From: Hanleya hanleyi
Taxonomy: Eukaryota > Mollusca > Polyplacophora > Lepidopleurida > Hanleyidae
Assembly (NCBI GenBank): GCA_036873755.1
Contig: JAVTVY010025090.1
Location: 41,465-105,464 of the forward strand
DNA length: 64,000 nucleotides
Direction of reading: 5' to 3'
Shown here: positions 33,904 to 47,062 of the stretch, in pieces
Numbering within the stretch: the stretch's first letter is position 1
Layout of the letters: every line of letters begins with the position of its first letter
Notes under the pieces: generated by a model
What the model was told of the DNA's origin: nothing
Seen by the model: only the letters and a program-made list of their open reading frames with translations
The model's database searches: none
Position numbers and translations under genes: made by a program

Positions 33904-36768
33904 AGTCCAGGTGGTTGTATATACAACACTAATATATGAATCTCTTGAAGGTAGGCGCGCATTTATTAGAATTTATAGAGCTTCAATTTATAAGGTGCGA
34001 AACTAACGAGGTGTCAATCTTCTGCAGCAGCCAGTACGATGCATAATTAAGAACTTAATTCCCGACGGTGGATGCAGTAAAAGCTTCCAGACAGCGATCG
34101 ATGCGAAAAACAGCATGTGCTCCCTCACGGTTTGTATTTGTTAAGCATCGAATTGACGAGGAAACATTGTAGTCTCCTATTCTAGTTTCGTAATTCTAGA
34201 ATTGTCATCTTCGACTTGTTTTATAATCAGGCTATCAACCCAAATTTAATGTTGTATCTTACGAATTTATGCTATAATAATACTGCTTCGACTGTTGGTT
34301 GTCCAATCCTGACGTTTGACATCTGATCCGTATTATCTGATCCGTGGTATGCGGATTATTTCTATCGAGTTTATTACCTTCGTATTTACATCCTTCAAAA
34401 CGAAACGTTATCACTCGTATAGCCCGCATGTCTTCATAGCAAAAACGCACTATGTAAACGATACTGCGTCAGTGGTTGAGTCATGAGACGGCGTAATCTT
34501 CCTAAAAGAAACAATGCATTTCTAGTGAAGATGAGTTTATCTGCTCGTACATTTCTAAAGGATTTTCCATTTTCTTGAGCTAATACTTCGACGATCTATC
34601 TTCAATGAAATTCGAAAATAATAATTTCAAATATGGTATCATTGATCTATGCAAGTTCATGAGAACATCACGCGGACAATATAAAAGGTGATTCCATACT
34701 TTGGACGAAACCATCAGCAAACGACAACAACAACATGATGGAACGATGCGAGTCATTCGCCCAGTGTACTGTGCGTCTGCCACACAACTTCCTCATTCCG
34801 ATCTGTCGATACCTGCCTGCGCTCGGCTAGTGCATTGACGTCGCGCTGTTACCACAGTGGTACTAATGTTTGCCAATTTCTCAAATCCTAGAAGCCTACT
34901 GCATCCCGTGTATCCCATCTGATTCCTCAAGTTTGCTATGAGAAACCGGCTTGGAATCTATGTGTAATATTATTCAAAATAACTAAAAGTGTATGATATT
35001 GGGCTTTTCTGGATATAAATTATGAATAAAATATTCACTCTCTGCGCTCGCACGCGTGGTCGACTGCATAGCTCTATTGTATATTTCTACGTAGTATACT
35101 TTGATTTCGGACCATGTTTCAACATGTAGGGATATTTTTAACAAGTACGAACTAGCATAACTAAATATGCACCAATTAACCTAAGTGTGTAAAGGAAGGA
35201 CCATTATCATTAAATTAAGCATGATTTTGACAACTTTAAGTCGAACATATTACTAGTCAATCATCTGCCTTCGTATTGAAGCATAGGCCAAAATCAACAT
35301 GAACAGAAGCTATTGTCCGTCAAAATTCATATCGAGAGAAGCTATAGAACGATTCTCCTAGTTCCAGTGACCTTTCAACAGATGTGATCCGTTAAACACA
35401 GACTGTGCTCCCACCGTTCAGTGTGCGTTCCTATCTCCCGAGGACGGCGAACAACTATTTCTCCAGTGGAGTTCATCTAGACTGGGCGCTCTGTTCCCAC
35501 TCTCCGATGTATAACCATTCTATTCGACTTGGTGTGGTTCTTTGCTCGCTATGCTATTGTATGCAGTGGGCTCTGTTGAGCCATCGACAAAGACAAGTTT
35601 TCCATCGGGAGATGGCTAAGGGTAACACACGTCAAGAAAGTTAGATCAAAGGCGTGTGCCTCATTCTTCGTGTTTAATTAATGCCCGCTTCTAAATGCCA
35701 TTCGAAGATGTATGGATCGAAACATGTTTATTGAAGCGGTTGCTAGGATACAATCCCAAAAGAACCCTTCTCCAGTGTCTCGTAATCACACAGACGTGTA
35801 TTGCCGTTATAGAAACTTATGAATTAACGCGAGTCACCGTTCGACAAGCATGCGAAAAGAATCGGTCTTTGTCAATCAGCAGAGGAGATTTTCTTTATTA
35901 TAATTAGTGCTGAATACATTTCTCAGTGTAGCGTTTTATATCTAAAGTTAGTTTGTGTGTGTTCATGTGTCTTCAATCTTACGTAGAGTCAACTCAGTAA
36001 ACTAGTATATTGCAGTACTAAAAACCCGACACAGCACAACATTGTACAGGAAATGCGAGGCGTGTTATTTCAACACAGATATAGTGATCGTGCAGTATTA
36101 ACTCAGCTATAGAGGATATCTGACTCTAAAAATTCTGAAACGCAAAGTGGATATAATGGCATTGTGATCTGTCACTACTCTTTCTGGTTCAATTTGCATT
36201 AGATAATTTCTTTCTAATGAGAGTTAATGCTGGTCAATCGCATACATATATATCCAATTAATTTACATGATTTATCTCGAATATCATATATGAATATGAC
36301 GTTACACTGACATACCATTATGATTCTATGTATCATATATCAGGTGAATTAAAAATTTCATGCTGACATTCATGTATACGCAAAGCAGACAACATTATGA
36401 GCTTTTACAGTATAAAGCATGGGTATTTGTTCTGTACGAAACGCCTGTATATGCCCATTTAGAAAACAAACTTAGCTTCAATATGCAACAACTGGAGGAA
36501 CTTGTCCTATGTAAACTTGTCCTATGTTAGTCGCCAGTTATTCATTTGATGAGTGGAGCCTCGCACAGATCGAGATATCCCCACTTTACTTTTTTGGAAA
36601 AGGGTGAGAAATCAGTTGATCACTCCGATGATAGAAGGAAAATCCTCACCTTCGAATGGAACAATAACGGATAGAGGAAATAATAATATAATGTTTGTTG
36701 TGAGAAAAGCATTTTGTTCATCATGCAGAAGTTTAATCTATCCCTCAGCAGAATTAATTATTGTTCAA
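33904..36768. other. Unassigned AT-rich DNA
   Basis: Nearly 2.9 kb with frames of at most 81 codons, none recognisable. No repeat shared within the window. Confidence 0.45.
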
Positions 36769-37258
36769 ATTACAAGCGTCTGGTTCGTCATTCATTAATC
36801 AGTCGTCGTCCATTAAAGAATCTCCGCGTCCGTAATCCAAAGACATTCCATATAACAGCATTAGCACCAAATTAAGAAAAGAACAACAGCCATAGTATGC
36901 ATAAATATAGGCTCGTTTCCTGCAAGAGAGAAGCGGTCAACAGTTTTCAAAGATGCTGGCAAGACATCATGATGTTCCAAAATTATCGAATCCGTATCGC
37001 TGATCAGTATTCTTAATCTATATGATATTCGTAGTAAACTGATCTACAGTCACGCTTTGCTTGCGTTTGTTCATATGAGCACCGTGATGATCTTGAAGTA
37101 CATGGGTTCATACGGCCCCTAGCCCAAGGTTAAGCGGAATTAGACACAAGTTACGAAACGTAACGCCATAGGTTTTTCACGCTGCGATCGTATTTTGCTA
37201 TCAGCATGCGATACGTATCATCAATTTTGAGGACTTCGAGTGGAGGCGCTTGGTAGTG
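36769..37258 (-). mobile_element. Penelope-like tail and RT C-terminal fragment, minus strand
   Basis: From ATTACAAGCGTCTGG (3' end) through the tail to the RT C-terminus, truncated at GGAGGCGCTTGGTAG. Several small deletions are scattered in the tail, including one of about 20 bp around 37030-37050. Confidence 0.8.
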
Positions 37259-37990
37259 ATGCATGAATAATGATCAGAGCAATCATGCTCACTCTTGTAC
37301 TCTGTATAATTCTTATTTATAAAAAAACATCCGGTGACATAAACTGTTAGATATCACTGAGTATATCGTTTCTCATCTCAAACAACAATCAAGGCGAAAC
37401 TCTCACACAAGAGAGAGAGAGAATTAAGGGTTAACCTCGCGTTTGAACTCTCCCTCGATTGACTATATGCATATATATATATAGCACATGGACCATTTAC
37501 ATGCACGGTATCGTCTAATCCGGATATTAGGAGATCGGTAATGAATGATGTACCCCTACCACCGTAATTATGCAAGAGCGACTTCAAGGTGATTATTTTA
37601 CCCACACCACGCTGCAACTGCAGCGTTACTGCGCCGCTACCGCGCATCTATGCCTATCGCATTAGACACGGTGATTAATCGTAATGTATGTCCTTGTCAA
37701 GGAATGTTCAAAATGTTTACGCCAAGGCGTAAAGACCACGACAAGACAGCACGCGAAGGAACACTTGAAGACTACAATGTTATTCGCCTCGAAATTCTCT
37801 CGAAATTGTTACTGCCGTTATTTCACAATTTCGAAGCTAGTAAACGTTGGCAGCATGGTATAGAATATGTGCATTCACACTGGCACCAATCTTTGGAGTT
37901 CGTTCACTGCTACTCCTCTGTGGAATACATGAAATATGCTATATATGATAGGATATACATTACCAGTGTCACGGTACATCATCTACACTT
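37259..37990. other. Unassigned DNA with a diverged LINE-type tail
   Basis: At 37405-37470, reversed, sits an AGAGAGAGAGAATTAAGG and TTAACCTCGCG string like the LINE tail but degraded. An (AT)n run is at about 37467-37482. A 120-codon plus-strand frame at 37650-38012 and an 89-codon minus frame have no family I recognise. Confidence 0.4.
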
Positions 37991-38310
37991 GTTCAATGGG
38001 GGGCTTATGTGAGGCAGTCCCAAGGTTCATGCCACGAAGATCTCACAGTGAAACATATTCTTATCGACTATATAGATTTTAAGATTGTAAGAGATTCTTT
38101 TTATCGAGCAACTACTTTAGAAGATCTTTTTAGTCGGATGAACGAAGACTGTATCTTGGGTTGCTGAGAGAAATCGGTATGTTGCATAAGTATTAATGTG
38201 TTGGATTACTAAGTTATTAACTTGAATACTTAGAATTGATCGCCGCTATATAGCTGAAATATTGCTGAACCTTAATTCTCTATCTCTCTCTCTCCCTAAT
38301 GTGAAGCACC
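37991..38310 (+). pseudogene. LINE 3' end (Jockey-like), plus strand
   Basis: Codons reading LTVKHILIDYIDFKIVRDSF lie at about 38039-38100, the C-terminal signature of Jockey-like non-LTR element ORF2. A stop and short 3' UTR follow. The 3' end is CGCTATATAGCTGAAATATTG, TTAATTCTC and a CTCT run. The 5' part is missing, as in ordinary 5'-truncated insertions. Confidence 0.75.
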
Positions 38311-40201
38311 AGGTTAGCAGAAACTAATTATTTGCCCTATCCCTCATAATCTTAAGTGACATGAGTTCATTAAATGGAATAAACAATTCGCTGACATTGT
38401 GTTCAATTACAATAGGTTGTTGATCACCTGGACTATGAAAACACGGTCTTAACCCGTCTCAATTCCACGGGAACTAGGCCGAAGGGGGTGCCCGATTTTT
38501 ACTACTGCCGAGATCAAGACAATACTGCAATTCCACTAGCCGTAAATATTGCCAGTGTGCAGTAATATCACAGAGGAATTACGTGAAATACACAAACATA
38601 AATGCATACATTCACCGATTTGCAGCTACCAGCGCTTTACCTGAAAACAGTCCCAATACATTCGGGGTTTGTACATTGTTCGGCAGGCCGAATCGGTTAA
38701 TTTGTTCCTAATTCTATAGCTTTATCAAATAGGCGCTATATGCGTCAGATTCATTATTTTGTGGCCAAGCGTCTGAAATTTTGAATCCAGACGATTCTGC
38801 ATCCATATGCAAAAGATCAAATTAAAATTAGGTTATTGAATTTATTTGTTATCTTTCTATTATTGAATTGCATCAGTAGTCTAGCGCATAGTAAGGCCGC
38901 TATTATCATAATTATGCATAGACAATTGCTAGATTATAAGATATGTTCCATGTAGATGCATGTGATAGAGGAGTTGCGAAGGAAATGGCAATTAATAGTC
39001 TGAAATGGTTTAGTTATTTAAATGTTACTATATTACATATTCCGTGTTTGAGAGTAATTGACAATTCACTTAATTGTATTCATCATATTCGGCCTTACAA
39101 TTCTCCCAAACACCTTTTCAGCTGCATGGTGTTGCCTTGAGCGATCAGAATGTCAAGTCGAAAACAGGCTCTCTCTTGAAAAATGGGCAAGTTTCTCTCT
39201 CTCAATAACGTTAACGATGCGGTCTGTGCGAATCTTATCGCTTATTATCCGGTATAAATGGCAGTATACTTGTTATTTGAGATGATTATCTATTACCGTT
39301 AGTTACTTTCGATGAAACGAAAAAAAAAATAACGGTATAAGTTATATTGTTTATGCTGTTTAACTGCATAACCTCACCTCTGAAGAAGAAAAAATCTTCA
39401 TTATAATCACTAGAGTAACGATTTTGTAAAATTGAAAATGGATGAGAATTAATTATTATTAGTTCAGTGAATAACTTTGCATCGTTGAATAGCTTGTCGT
39501 ATGAAGTACTATTGCTAAAATGTAAGTGGTGGCGTTGCGGAACCTTTAAAATATGTTTAGAAAGTGATCGGAGGCCATTTTAATTTCTGGTATATCTTCA
39601 TTTATATTCTGGTTTCAAAACTTTGCTAAATGAACAACATGCTTAATTACAATTTGCAACAACTAAAGAAAATCTGAATTCGCATTTTAACCGCTTCAAA
39701 TCAATTTGTGTTGTGTTTTATTCCAAAAACGGTATATTCTAAATGAATATATTCGATATCTTAGCTTTTTATGAATGATATAAGGAAATTTTTGCTTGCG
39801 AAATTGAGTTTCTCTGTGTAGATATCTTTGCATAATGATAAAATGCCACATCGCGGCTATAGAGTAACAACAAATCGTGAATTTTATACTAACATCTAAT
39901 TCGAAACTTTTTTATTGTATCAAAAGTCACATTTACATAAATCATTTTACACCTCTTGGTTCCTTCTATTGAAGTTACATGCTTTCGGAAGCAGATGGAC
40001 CTAAAATTGCAATTAAGCTGAATGCTCCGAGTCCTGTAATGAAACGGAAACAAAAAAATAAAAGTCATATAAAACCATTTCCTTTCTGTCATATTCGATT
40101 CATCACTTCCACACACAGTATGATTACATATATACTGTACAAATGACATACTTGATCCAAGCCTAAACTTGTAGAACAGTTGCGAGGAAGCTAATAATAT
40201 T
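38311..40201. other. Unassigned AT-rich DNA
   Basis: No recognised gene or repeat; frames are at most 86 codons. Confidence 0.45.
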
Positions 40202-40779
40202 TTAACCCTACCAGGCCCCGGGGTGTCATTATGGCCCCCCCCCCTACCAAACTTTCTATCCTATCTCTCGAACGACAAAAAATTGGGAGCTAATACTCCG
40301 TGACTGTATTATATCATATTGGGGTCATTTTAAGCCTATTTGTATTACTCCCCGGGCAGAGGATCTTGTGTAAATTCAAAGTGACGACCATGTGGGGTAC
40401 CAGAAAAGTGATGTTTTCGTCATTTGTCTTCAAAATTTCTACTTTTCTGTGGGAAAAAGTGGACAAAAACTATATTATTTCACATCAGATTATTATTGAC
40501 TAATTTATCATGCAGTTTTTGCGAAGAAAACATTTTAAAGAATCTGATTAAATAAAATCGACTAAAAATGACGTGAGATGTGACGTCACTGTATGGTCAT
40601 CATAGCGGCAATTTTTGTTTTACATTTTCTGGTAGAGTTGACCCAAGGGGTATGTTGTGGTAAGTTTCAACTCCCCCCCCCCCAATCAAGGGATAAGAAA
40701 AATATTTAGAGGGGGTTGGGGCGAAATGGCTAAACAGGCGTGGACAGGTCTGAAATCGCCATGGTCAGATAGGGTTTAA
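40202..40779 (+). mobile_element. piggyBac-like MITE, copy 4
   Basis: TTAA at 40202-40205, CCCTACCAGGCC start at 40206, end TCAGATAGGG at 40774 followed by TTTAA. C runs occur at both ends (40231-40242 and 40674-40682). Collinear with copy 2. Confidence 0.8.
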
Positions 40780-41029
40780 TTGATCTAGAACTCCTTGCTT
40801 GCAGGCTTGTAAAATATGACTAAAATACTTGGTCAATAAACTCTGGTTGGTTCACTGTTCACGATTTTATAATTAACCACCATCCTTCACTTAGAGGATT
40901 ATATCGACTCACTTGAAATGGGCCTCAAATAATGACCTATAAGCTGGAATAGCTTGAATTCCTCTTTAAAGTAGTTATTTAGGCCGGAACATTTACCAAG
41001 TATCGCTGAACGATTCATTAAAAAAAAAA
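40780..41029. other. Spacer between MITE and LINE
   Basis: Nothing recognised. Confidence 0.4.
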
Positions 41030-42340
41030 GTTGGATATGAAAATGAGTAAACAGCCCCTTTAATCCCATAGTATGAAGGTTTTTTAGAGTCCTGTATTTC
41101 CATGTAGTATCATAGGATTTTTCTTAATCAAAACAGATGGAAACTACATGTTCATTCTTGGCGAAAGCATTCTTGCCATAGGAATCTAATCTGACTAAAT
41201 GGTTAATGGTACTTCTGTTTTTACGGAAACCAGCTTCAATATCAGTAAGTTTCTTTTCAGTTTCTAGGCACCAAACAAGGCGATCATTTATCATGCGTTC
41301 CATTGTTTTCAAACACAGCTAGTCAGTGAAATCGGACGATAATTACAAGGGTCTGTATGGTTACGGCCAGGCTTTGTACTGGTATAACGATGACATTATG
41401 CCATGACGGCGGAAAGTCTTCTCTTGTCCAAAGTCTGTTGAATATGCGTAATAAAATTTCTAGAGAAGATTCGGGTAGATGTTTCAAGAGTTGATAATGA
41501 ATATTATCAGGGCCTGCAGCAGAATCGTTAGCTTCCGAGAGAGAAGCGTGGAGTTCCTCAATTGTAAACATAACGTTATAGCCTTCATGGTTACCGGAGG
41601 GGAATTTAATTTCATTTTTCTCTTCTCTTTTCTGGAAACTTTGAAATTTAGGCACATAATTATCTGACGAGGAGATTTTGGCAATTGTTTCGCCTAGCTT
41701 ATTTGCAATCTCTACTCTGTAAGTCAACACCTGATTTCCATCGTTGAGATGATGAACACTAGATTTGGAGCTTTTGCCTTTTATTCTTTGAATCGTATTC
41801 CAAACTTTTGTTATAGGAGTATGTGTATTAATCTTAGAAACATAAATTTTCCAGGAATCACATTTGTTCGCTTTCATGGTTCTACGAGCTTTAGCTCTAG
41901 TTACTCTGAGATCTTTCAAATTTTCAGAATTTGGATGTCGGCGGAAACACCCTTCAGCTTTCTTCCTACGTTTCCTTGCTTCTTTGCAGTCATCATTAAA
42001 CCATGTTGTTTTAATATGTGCAACTCCTCTATCAGCATATCTGAGAATAACTGTATGGGATCTGGAACATCAGCAAAAGAAACTGCTTGTAGTTCTTTTG
42101 AGAAAACTTTTCAAATTCTAACCAATTTGCTTTCTTCAAATAATACCTTGTTAAATGGGGGTCATCAGCTGAATGAACATCTTTTAAAACAGTGGGAAAG
42201 TGGTCACTTCCACAAAGGTCATCATGAACAGACCAAGAAAATTCCTCGAGTATAGGAAGGTTGCAAAGTGAGATATCTAAAGTCGAATAAGTTGGTATTT
42301 GGATACAGGGGGACATTCCGGAAAAATCTAATTGTGCTGT
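41030..42340 (-). pseudogene. Jockey-like LINE ORF2 fragment (endonuclease end to RT start)
   Basis: Reading leftward on the minus strand. The endonuclease C-terminus is at 42316-42200, with the GSDHFPTVL motif, where Asp-His is catalytic in APE-type nucleases. The linker follows. The RT N-terminal region is at 41919-41323 (SAAGPDNIHYQLLKHLPESS; WTREDFPPSWHNVIVIPV). Across a frame change come CLETEKKLTDIEAGFRKNRS and the first catalytic block VVSICFD (41312-41124), continuing weakly to about 41030. The RT is cut before its YxDD box. Several frame changes make it a fossil. Both ends are missing. Confidence 0.85.
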
Positions 42341-42980
42341 CGTAGACCTTGATTTTCATGGCCCATAGCAAATATTGCAACATACAGAAACATCATAGAT
42401 AGTTTTTGTCCGGTTGTACTCTTCCACCTATCTGACCTGTCGCTATGAGGCTCATTTGGTCGAGTGAAATCTGTGTAAATCGCCATAACGTTTTTAATCA
42501 GTCGAGAAACAACGGAAACACAAGCTTGACACTGTTACCCGAATCAATGTCATGATACAATGGACATTGGTACGCTTCCAAGCTACCCCGCCAATGAGGC
42601 AACGTAATACAATGTATGGATAGGCCCAATTTGATAATATTTATATAAAATATTTATTGATTTATTGAATGTGGATCCGACATTTCTCAGGTTCTGTCAT
42701 CAGGCATGAAATGTTGCATATGGAGTTCTTCTACGGATAGATGTGATAAGAAGTGCATGATAATGAATCGACCAACATACAATCATACTTACATATCATC
42801 CGCTCGAGAACACTGCAGTGAACCACAACGGATGAACTGATGTTGACCTCACGGTTAATTCTGATCACACAAAAATATATATTCAGCTTCCATTGGCTTT
42901 TCAGAGTAATATATTTCATCGACACCTTTACTCATAAGACCTATCATATCATGATCATGAGCTCACGATACAGAACGTAT
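42341..42980. other. Unassigned DNA
   Basis: No confident match. The part next to 42340 may be more decayed LINE endonuclease, but I cannot read it through. Confidence 0.4.
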
Positions 42981-43516
42981 TTAACCCAAACGGGAGGGGG
43001 GGAGGGTTCGTTGTGGTCCCTACCCTATCTCTAGGACGATAATAAACTTGACAGCTGACAATCCGTGACTGTGTAGTTTATCATGATGGAATCATTTTAA
43101 GCCTATTTGCGTAACTCCCCGGGCAGAGGATCAAGTGTAATTCAAAATGGCGAAATGTTGGGTACCAGAACAGTGATGTTTCGTAATTTTTCTTCACAAT
43201 TCCTGTGGGCAAAAGGAAAAGTGGGCAAAAGATATTTTATTTCACATCAGATTATTATTTACTAATTTATCATGCACGTGAAGAAAACACATGAATACAA
43301 AAAAATCGAAAAAGTGATCCATCAATGATTTTTTGAAGATCAAGTCATTCTGACGTCATCATGGCGACCATCTTAAATTTGTGTTTTACATTTTCTAGTA
43401 GAGCGTGACCCAAGAGTATAGTGTGGTAAGTGAAATATTTAGCGGGGCGGGGGATGGGGGTCGGAATGGCCTCCCCAGGCATGATGATCCCAAATCGCCA
43501 GACTAGATAGGGTTGA
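42981..43516 (+). mobile_element. piggyBac-like MITE, copy 5
   Basis: TTAA at 42981-42984, then CCC at 42985. The end is GACTAGATAGGG at 43512 followed by TTGA, a decayed TTAA. The interior is collinear with copy 4, including the GACGTCATCATGG segment. Confidence 0.75.
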
Positions 43517-44952
43517 CTTTAATTAGGAGAGATATCACAGCTCTTGTACTCGTTTACGTCTCGAAAATTTGCGAACTCCACGGAGCATTATTGGTATCAC
43601 TAGTGACTATGTTTAAAACTGGTTTCGGCCTACTGACAATAAAGACGATCAAACGCATCATTGATCGCGGGTGCATGAAATCAATTTATCAGAATCGCTA
43701 GAGACCATGTTGACTGGTCGCTATATAGCTGAAATATTGCTGAACGCGACGTTAAACCACAATTCTTTATATATCTCTCTCTCACTCCATGTTGACTGTA
43801 AACCGTATCAGAATCTGTTTCCATATCAACTCCGATAAAGGCACTTTGGTTTGGAGTGACGAAACATCGAACGCAACAAAAAAACGAAGCGCAGAAAGAC
43901 AAGATTCCCTTTTACTTTACAGCAATCGTTCCGCGTATAAATTTGTCCTTAGGGATTGATTTTGTATCCAGTTGCAAGCCTGTCGCACATTTTAACAGCT
44001 TTCACCGCAACCTCCGAAAAACTAATTTGCTGGTTCGACATCCGCAAAAAAAATTGTCCAGAGGCTGATTCTACTATTTTTTCCATGAATAATCTGTGGA
44101 AAATATTTCGCGCACCAGAAGCCATGAATTGTCTCATTCGAGGTACAAACAACAAATGCGTATATATTCATTAGTTATCAGTTATGTTGGTAGGACAAAT
44201 CTCTCAAGGAGTATAGTTACATTTCGATTGGTGGAGCAACCTGCATTTTTTAAAATATCTTTTAACATGCGATATTGGTACTAATCCTTTGCGGTAAATC
44301 GACATGGTGTAAAAATATAAGAAAAGAAAATGATTTATGATTCTATGTTAAGTGCACAGTTTTGACTGCACTCTAAAATCTCATTGAAAGCCATATTTCG
44401 CAGTTTGTCTCATTCATACGAATAACGCTTTGTATGGAAAACGGTACGGGCCACATTTCTATGTTTGACGTTTATTAGAGGTTATTATCGTGTAATTTTC
44501 AACTCGCATCAGATATCTGCTACTCAGATTTGGTCATTGACATACTTTTTAATGTTTATCGGTGCTTCCTCCTGCGCGTTAAGAGCGTTGGTAGGTTAGC
44601 AGACTTAACTTGTCGGTAGCACCAGTGAGGATACTATTTGGGACATATCGAAGTCAAATGACGTTATTTTTGCAAATGCATCTACAGTTGATCACATTAG
44701 TTATGAACTAATTATTCATATATTGTCTATTTCATAGACATAATTTTTATCGCGAGAAATCAGGGGATATGTCAGGTACCCTCTCGGTGCCAAACAAATC
44801 AGCAAGTGTCATTGGCAATGTATGTAGGGCGCAGGGTACCTTGTTACAAATCCATCATGCAATTCGTCATTTAGTGCAAATTGCCAAAATATATGCTCGG
44901 AATTGAAGAAGAGTGCCCCCTTGATACACTCAAGGTAAAGGTATTATATATC
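43517..44952. other. Unassigned DNA with a LINE-type tail at 43717-43795
   Basis: 43717-43795 holds an intact tail: GTCGCTATATAGCTGAAAT, then ATTGCTGAACGCGACGTTAA, then CTCTCTCTCACTC, without coding sequence before it. It is either a very short LINE insertion or a SINE that borrows the LINE tail. The rest is unassigned. Confidence 0.55.
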
Positions 44953-45635
44953 CGGTGAAGGATATATATCCACCTTCACTGGATTTGACGGAAACTACAT
45001 TAAGCCCTACAGGCACATCCAGTGGGACCTACATATGGCGTATACATATTTCGTCTAGTAGCATTTGCTAGATCCTGAATTAAATGTGACGATTTTAATC
45101 AACGTCACAAAACATTGTTGCAGAAACTTATAAAACAGGGCTATTCGACCAAGCGCCCCCACTCAAATTGATATCGAATGCTGATAGCAAAATACGAGCG
45201 TAGCGTGCAGGATCTATGGCGTTACGTTTCGTAACTTGTGTCTAATTCCGCTTAACCCGGGGCTAGGGGCCATATGAACCCTCGTACTTCAAGATTCTCA
45301 TGGTGCTCATATGAACAGGCACAATCAAAGCGTGACTGAGATACATCATTCTTTAGATGATGACTTTACAACGATTATTATGGATTAAGAATACTGATCA
45401 GCGATACGGATTTTATATTTTTGGAACATCATGATATCTTGTCGGCATCATTGAAAACTGTTGACCACTTCTCTCTTGTAGGAAACTAGCCTATGTTTAT
45501 GTATACTATGATTGTCTTTTTGAATTTGGTGCTAATACTGTTATATGGGATATGGAATAGGTCTTTGGATAATGGACGCGGATATTCTTTAATGGACGAC
45601 GGCCGAATTATGAATGACGGACTAGACGCTTGTAA
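44953..45635 (+). mobile_element. Penelope-like fragment with internal deletion, plus strand
   Basis: Begins at GTGAAGGATATATATCC in the RT. It jumps at about 45020 from GGCACATCC to AGTGGGACC (a deletion of roughly 130 bp relative to copy 3), has another small deletion near 45168, and ends at GCTTGTAA. The tail is well preserved. Confidence 0.85.
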
Positions 45636-46403
45636 AACACATTTGATGTACTATATTTTTGCGCTCAGAAAATTTGTCCCCGCCAAAATTGATTTTCGAC
45701 ATTTTGAAGACTGATGAGTTTTAACTTCCTTTTCATGTGTAATGACGCGAATTGTCCAAAATAACACCCGTCCACAATAGTACTGTAACTTGCAGGACTT
45801 CAATACAAGTCTGTTATTTGGCGGGTGAAATGTAACGAAAATAAACTTGGAATTAATTCAATATGATTCAATATGATTACACAATTCGAGAAATAAAATG
45901 CCGCAGAAACACTCAGGAAAAATTACTTTAGAAGATTTTCGAAGTAAACTGCGGATAGCATAATATAAGAAACAGGGTCATACACACACATTTTAAGAGA
46001 ACCAAGCCGAAGCATATATATATCGAATTGCGAAAAACTCTATATTATAGAATGCGGAACATACTTGTTAACACTGGCGTGAGATCTAGCATACATGCAT
46101 ATAAAGGACTGGGTGTCCAAAAGACGAAGCACTTAAATTATTATCTGTATAAAATAAAGCAACAATGTTGCGCGCTCATCAAAATATAAAAATAATTTAA
46201 TATAATTAATTTAATGGTATTCTCGGGTTCGTGAAGGAGATCGCTCAGTCTAAGGAGTATATACGCAAAATTATCGATCTTACAGAACTTCTGGGGACCA
46301 ATAAATAAAGGCCGACTACTTCACCAAACGAGAGGGGAGAAGGACCTTTCCCATATTAGCTCCAAGTATTCGAATAAAAGAGGGCGATTCGTGATTATTC
46401 GAC
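45636..46403. other. Unassigned AT-rich DNA
   Basis: No recognisable feature. Confidence 0.4.
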
Positions 46404-46625
46404 AACCCTAGCAGGTGTGGGGGGAGGGAGGATAGGGTTGATGCTAACCTTCTGCCAAACCTGTATCCCTATCTCCAAAGCGAGACAAAATTAAGAACCT
46501 GCATTTTCTCAGGTTCCTTAAGCTTTTAGCATATAGGTTTCATGGAGCATGTTTGCTTGGTCGAGAGGATAATGGATAAGATAGAATGAGTATGGTTCAC
46601 TCCAAACCATTCAGGCCAGGTAAAG
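46404..46625 (+). mobile_element. Degenerate piggyBac-like MITE, copy 6
   Basis: AACCCTAGCAGG start, G-rich run, then CTGCCAAACC and CTATCTCCAAAGCGAGACAAAAT as in other copies. The ending is GGCCAGGTAAAG. Only about 220 bp remain, so the middle is deleted. Confidence 0.55.
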
Positions 46626-46977
46626 TTCAAGAAACGTGGATATTTCCTGCATATCTTGACATTGGGCATAGGCCTACTACCTGATTTGGTTGATTATCAT
46701 TCTGTTTTGTTGACATATGTTGTCCTGTAGATGACAATGCCCGGGAAGAAGGAGATATGATTGCTCTCAGGCCCCATGTGCCACGTAGCCGGATTCAAAG
46801 AATGGAACTAAATGCTTCATGTTGTCGCGCGAAATCACACGGTTGCAAATAGAACACCACACGACGATACAGCACAAATAAACTGAATATCCATAAGAAC
46901 ATATCAACCCGGTGATACAATGAAACGATTGAGATGGATGAATCATTGTTCATGTTGTTTATTGTCAAGGTGAGCGT
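46626..46977. other. Unassigned DNA
   Basis: Nothing recognised. Confidence 0.4.
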
Positions 46978-47062
46978 ATCTAATTCCGCTTAAGCCGGTG
47001 CTAGGGCCGTGTGGATACTCCATAGTCTCCACATGAACATCTGCAATAACAGCGCGGCTGAG
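46978..47062 (+). mobile_element. Small Penelope-like tail remnant
   Basis: CTAATTCCGCTTAAGCCGG, TGCTAGGGCCGT, then an ACATGAACA... GGCTGAGATA order matches the start of the tail with many changes. Confidence 0.5.

Noticed and set aside
37650..38012. 120-codon plus-strand frame as a gene
   Set aside because: No recognisable family, and its end runs into a LINE 3' fragment.
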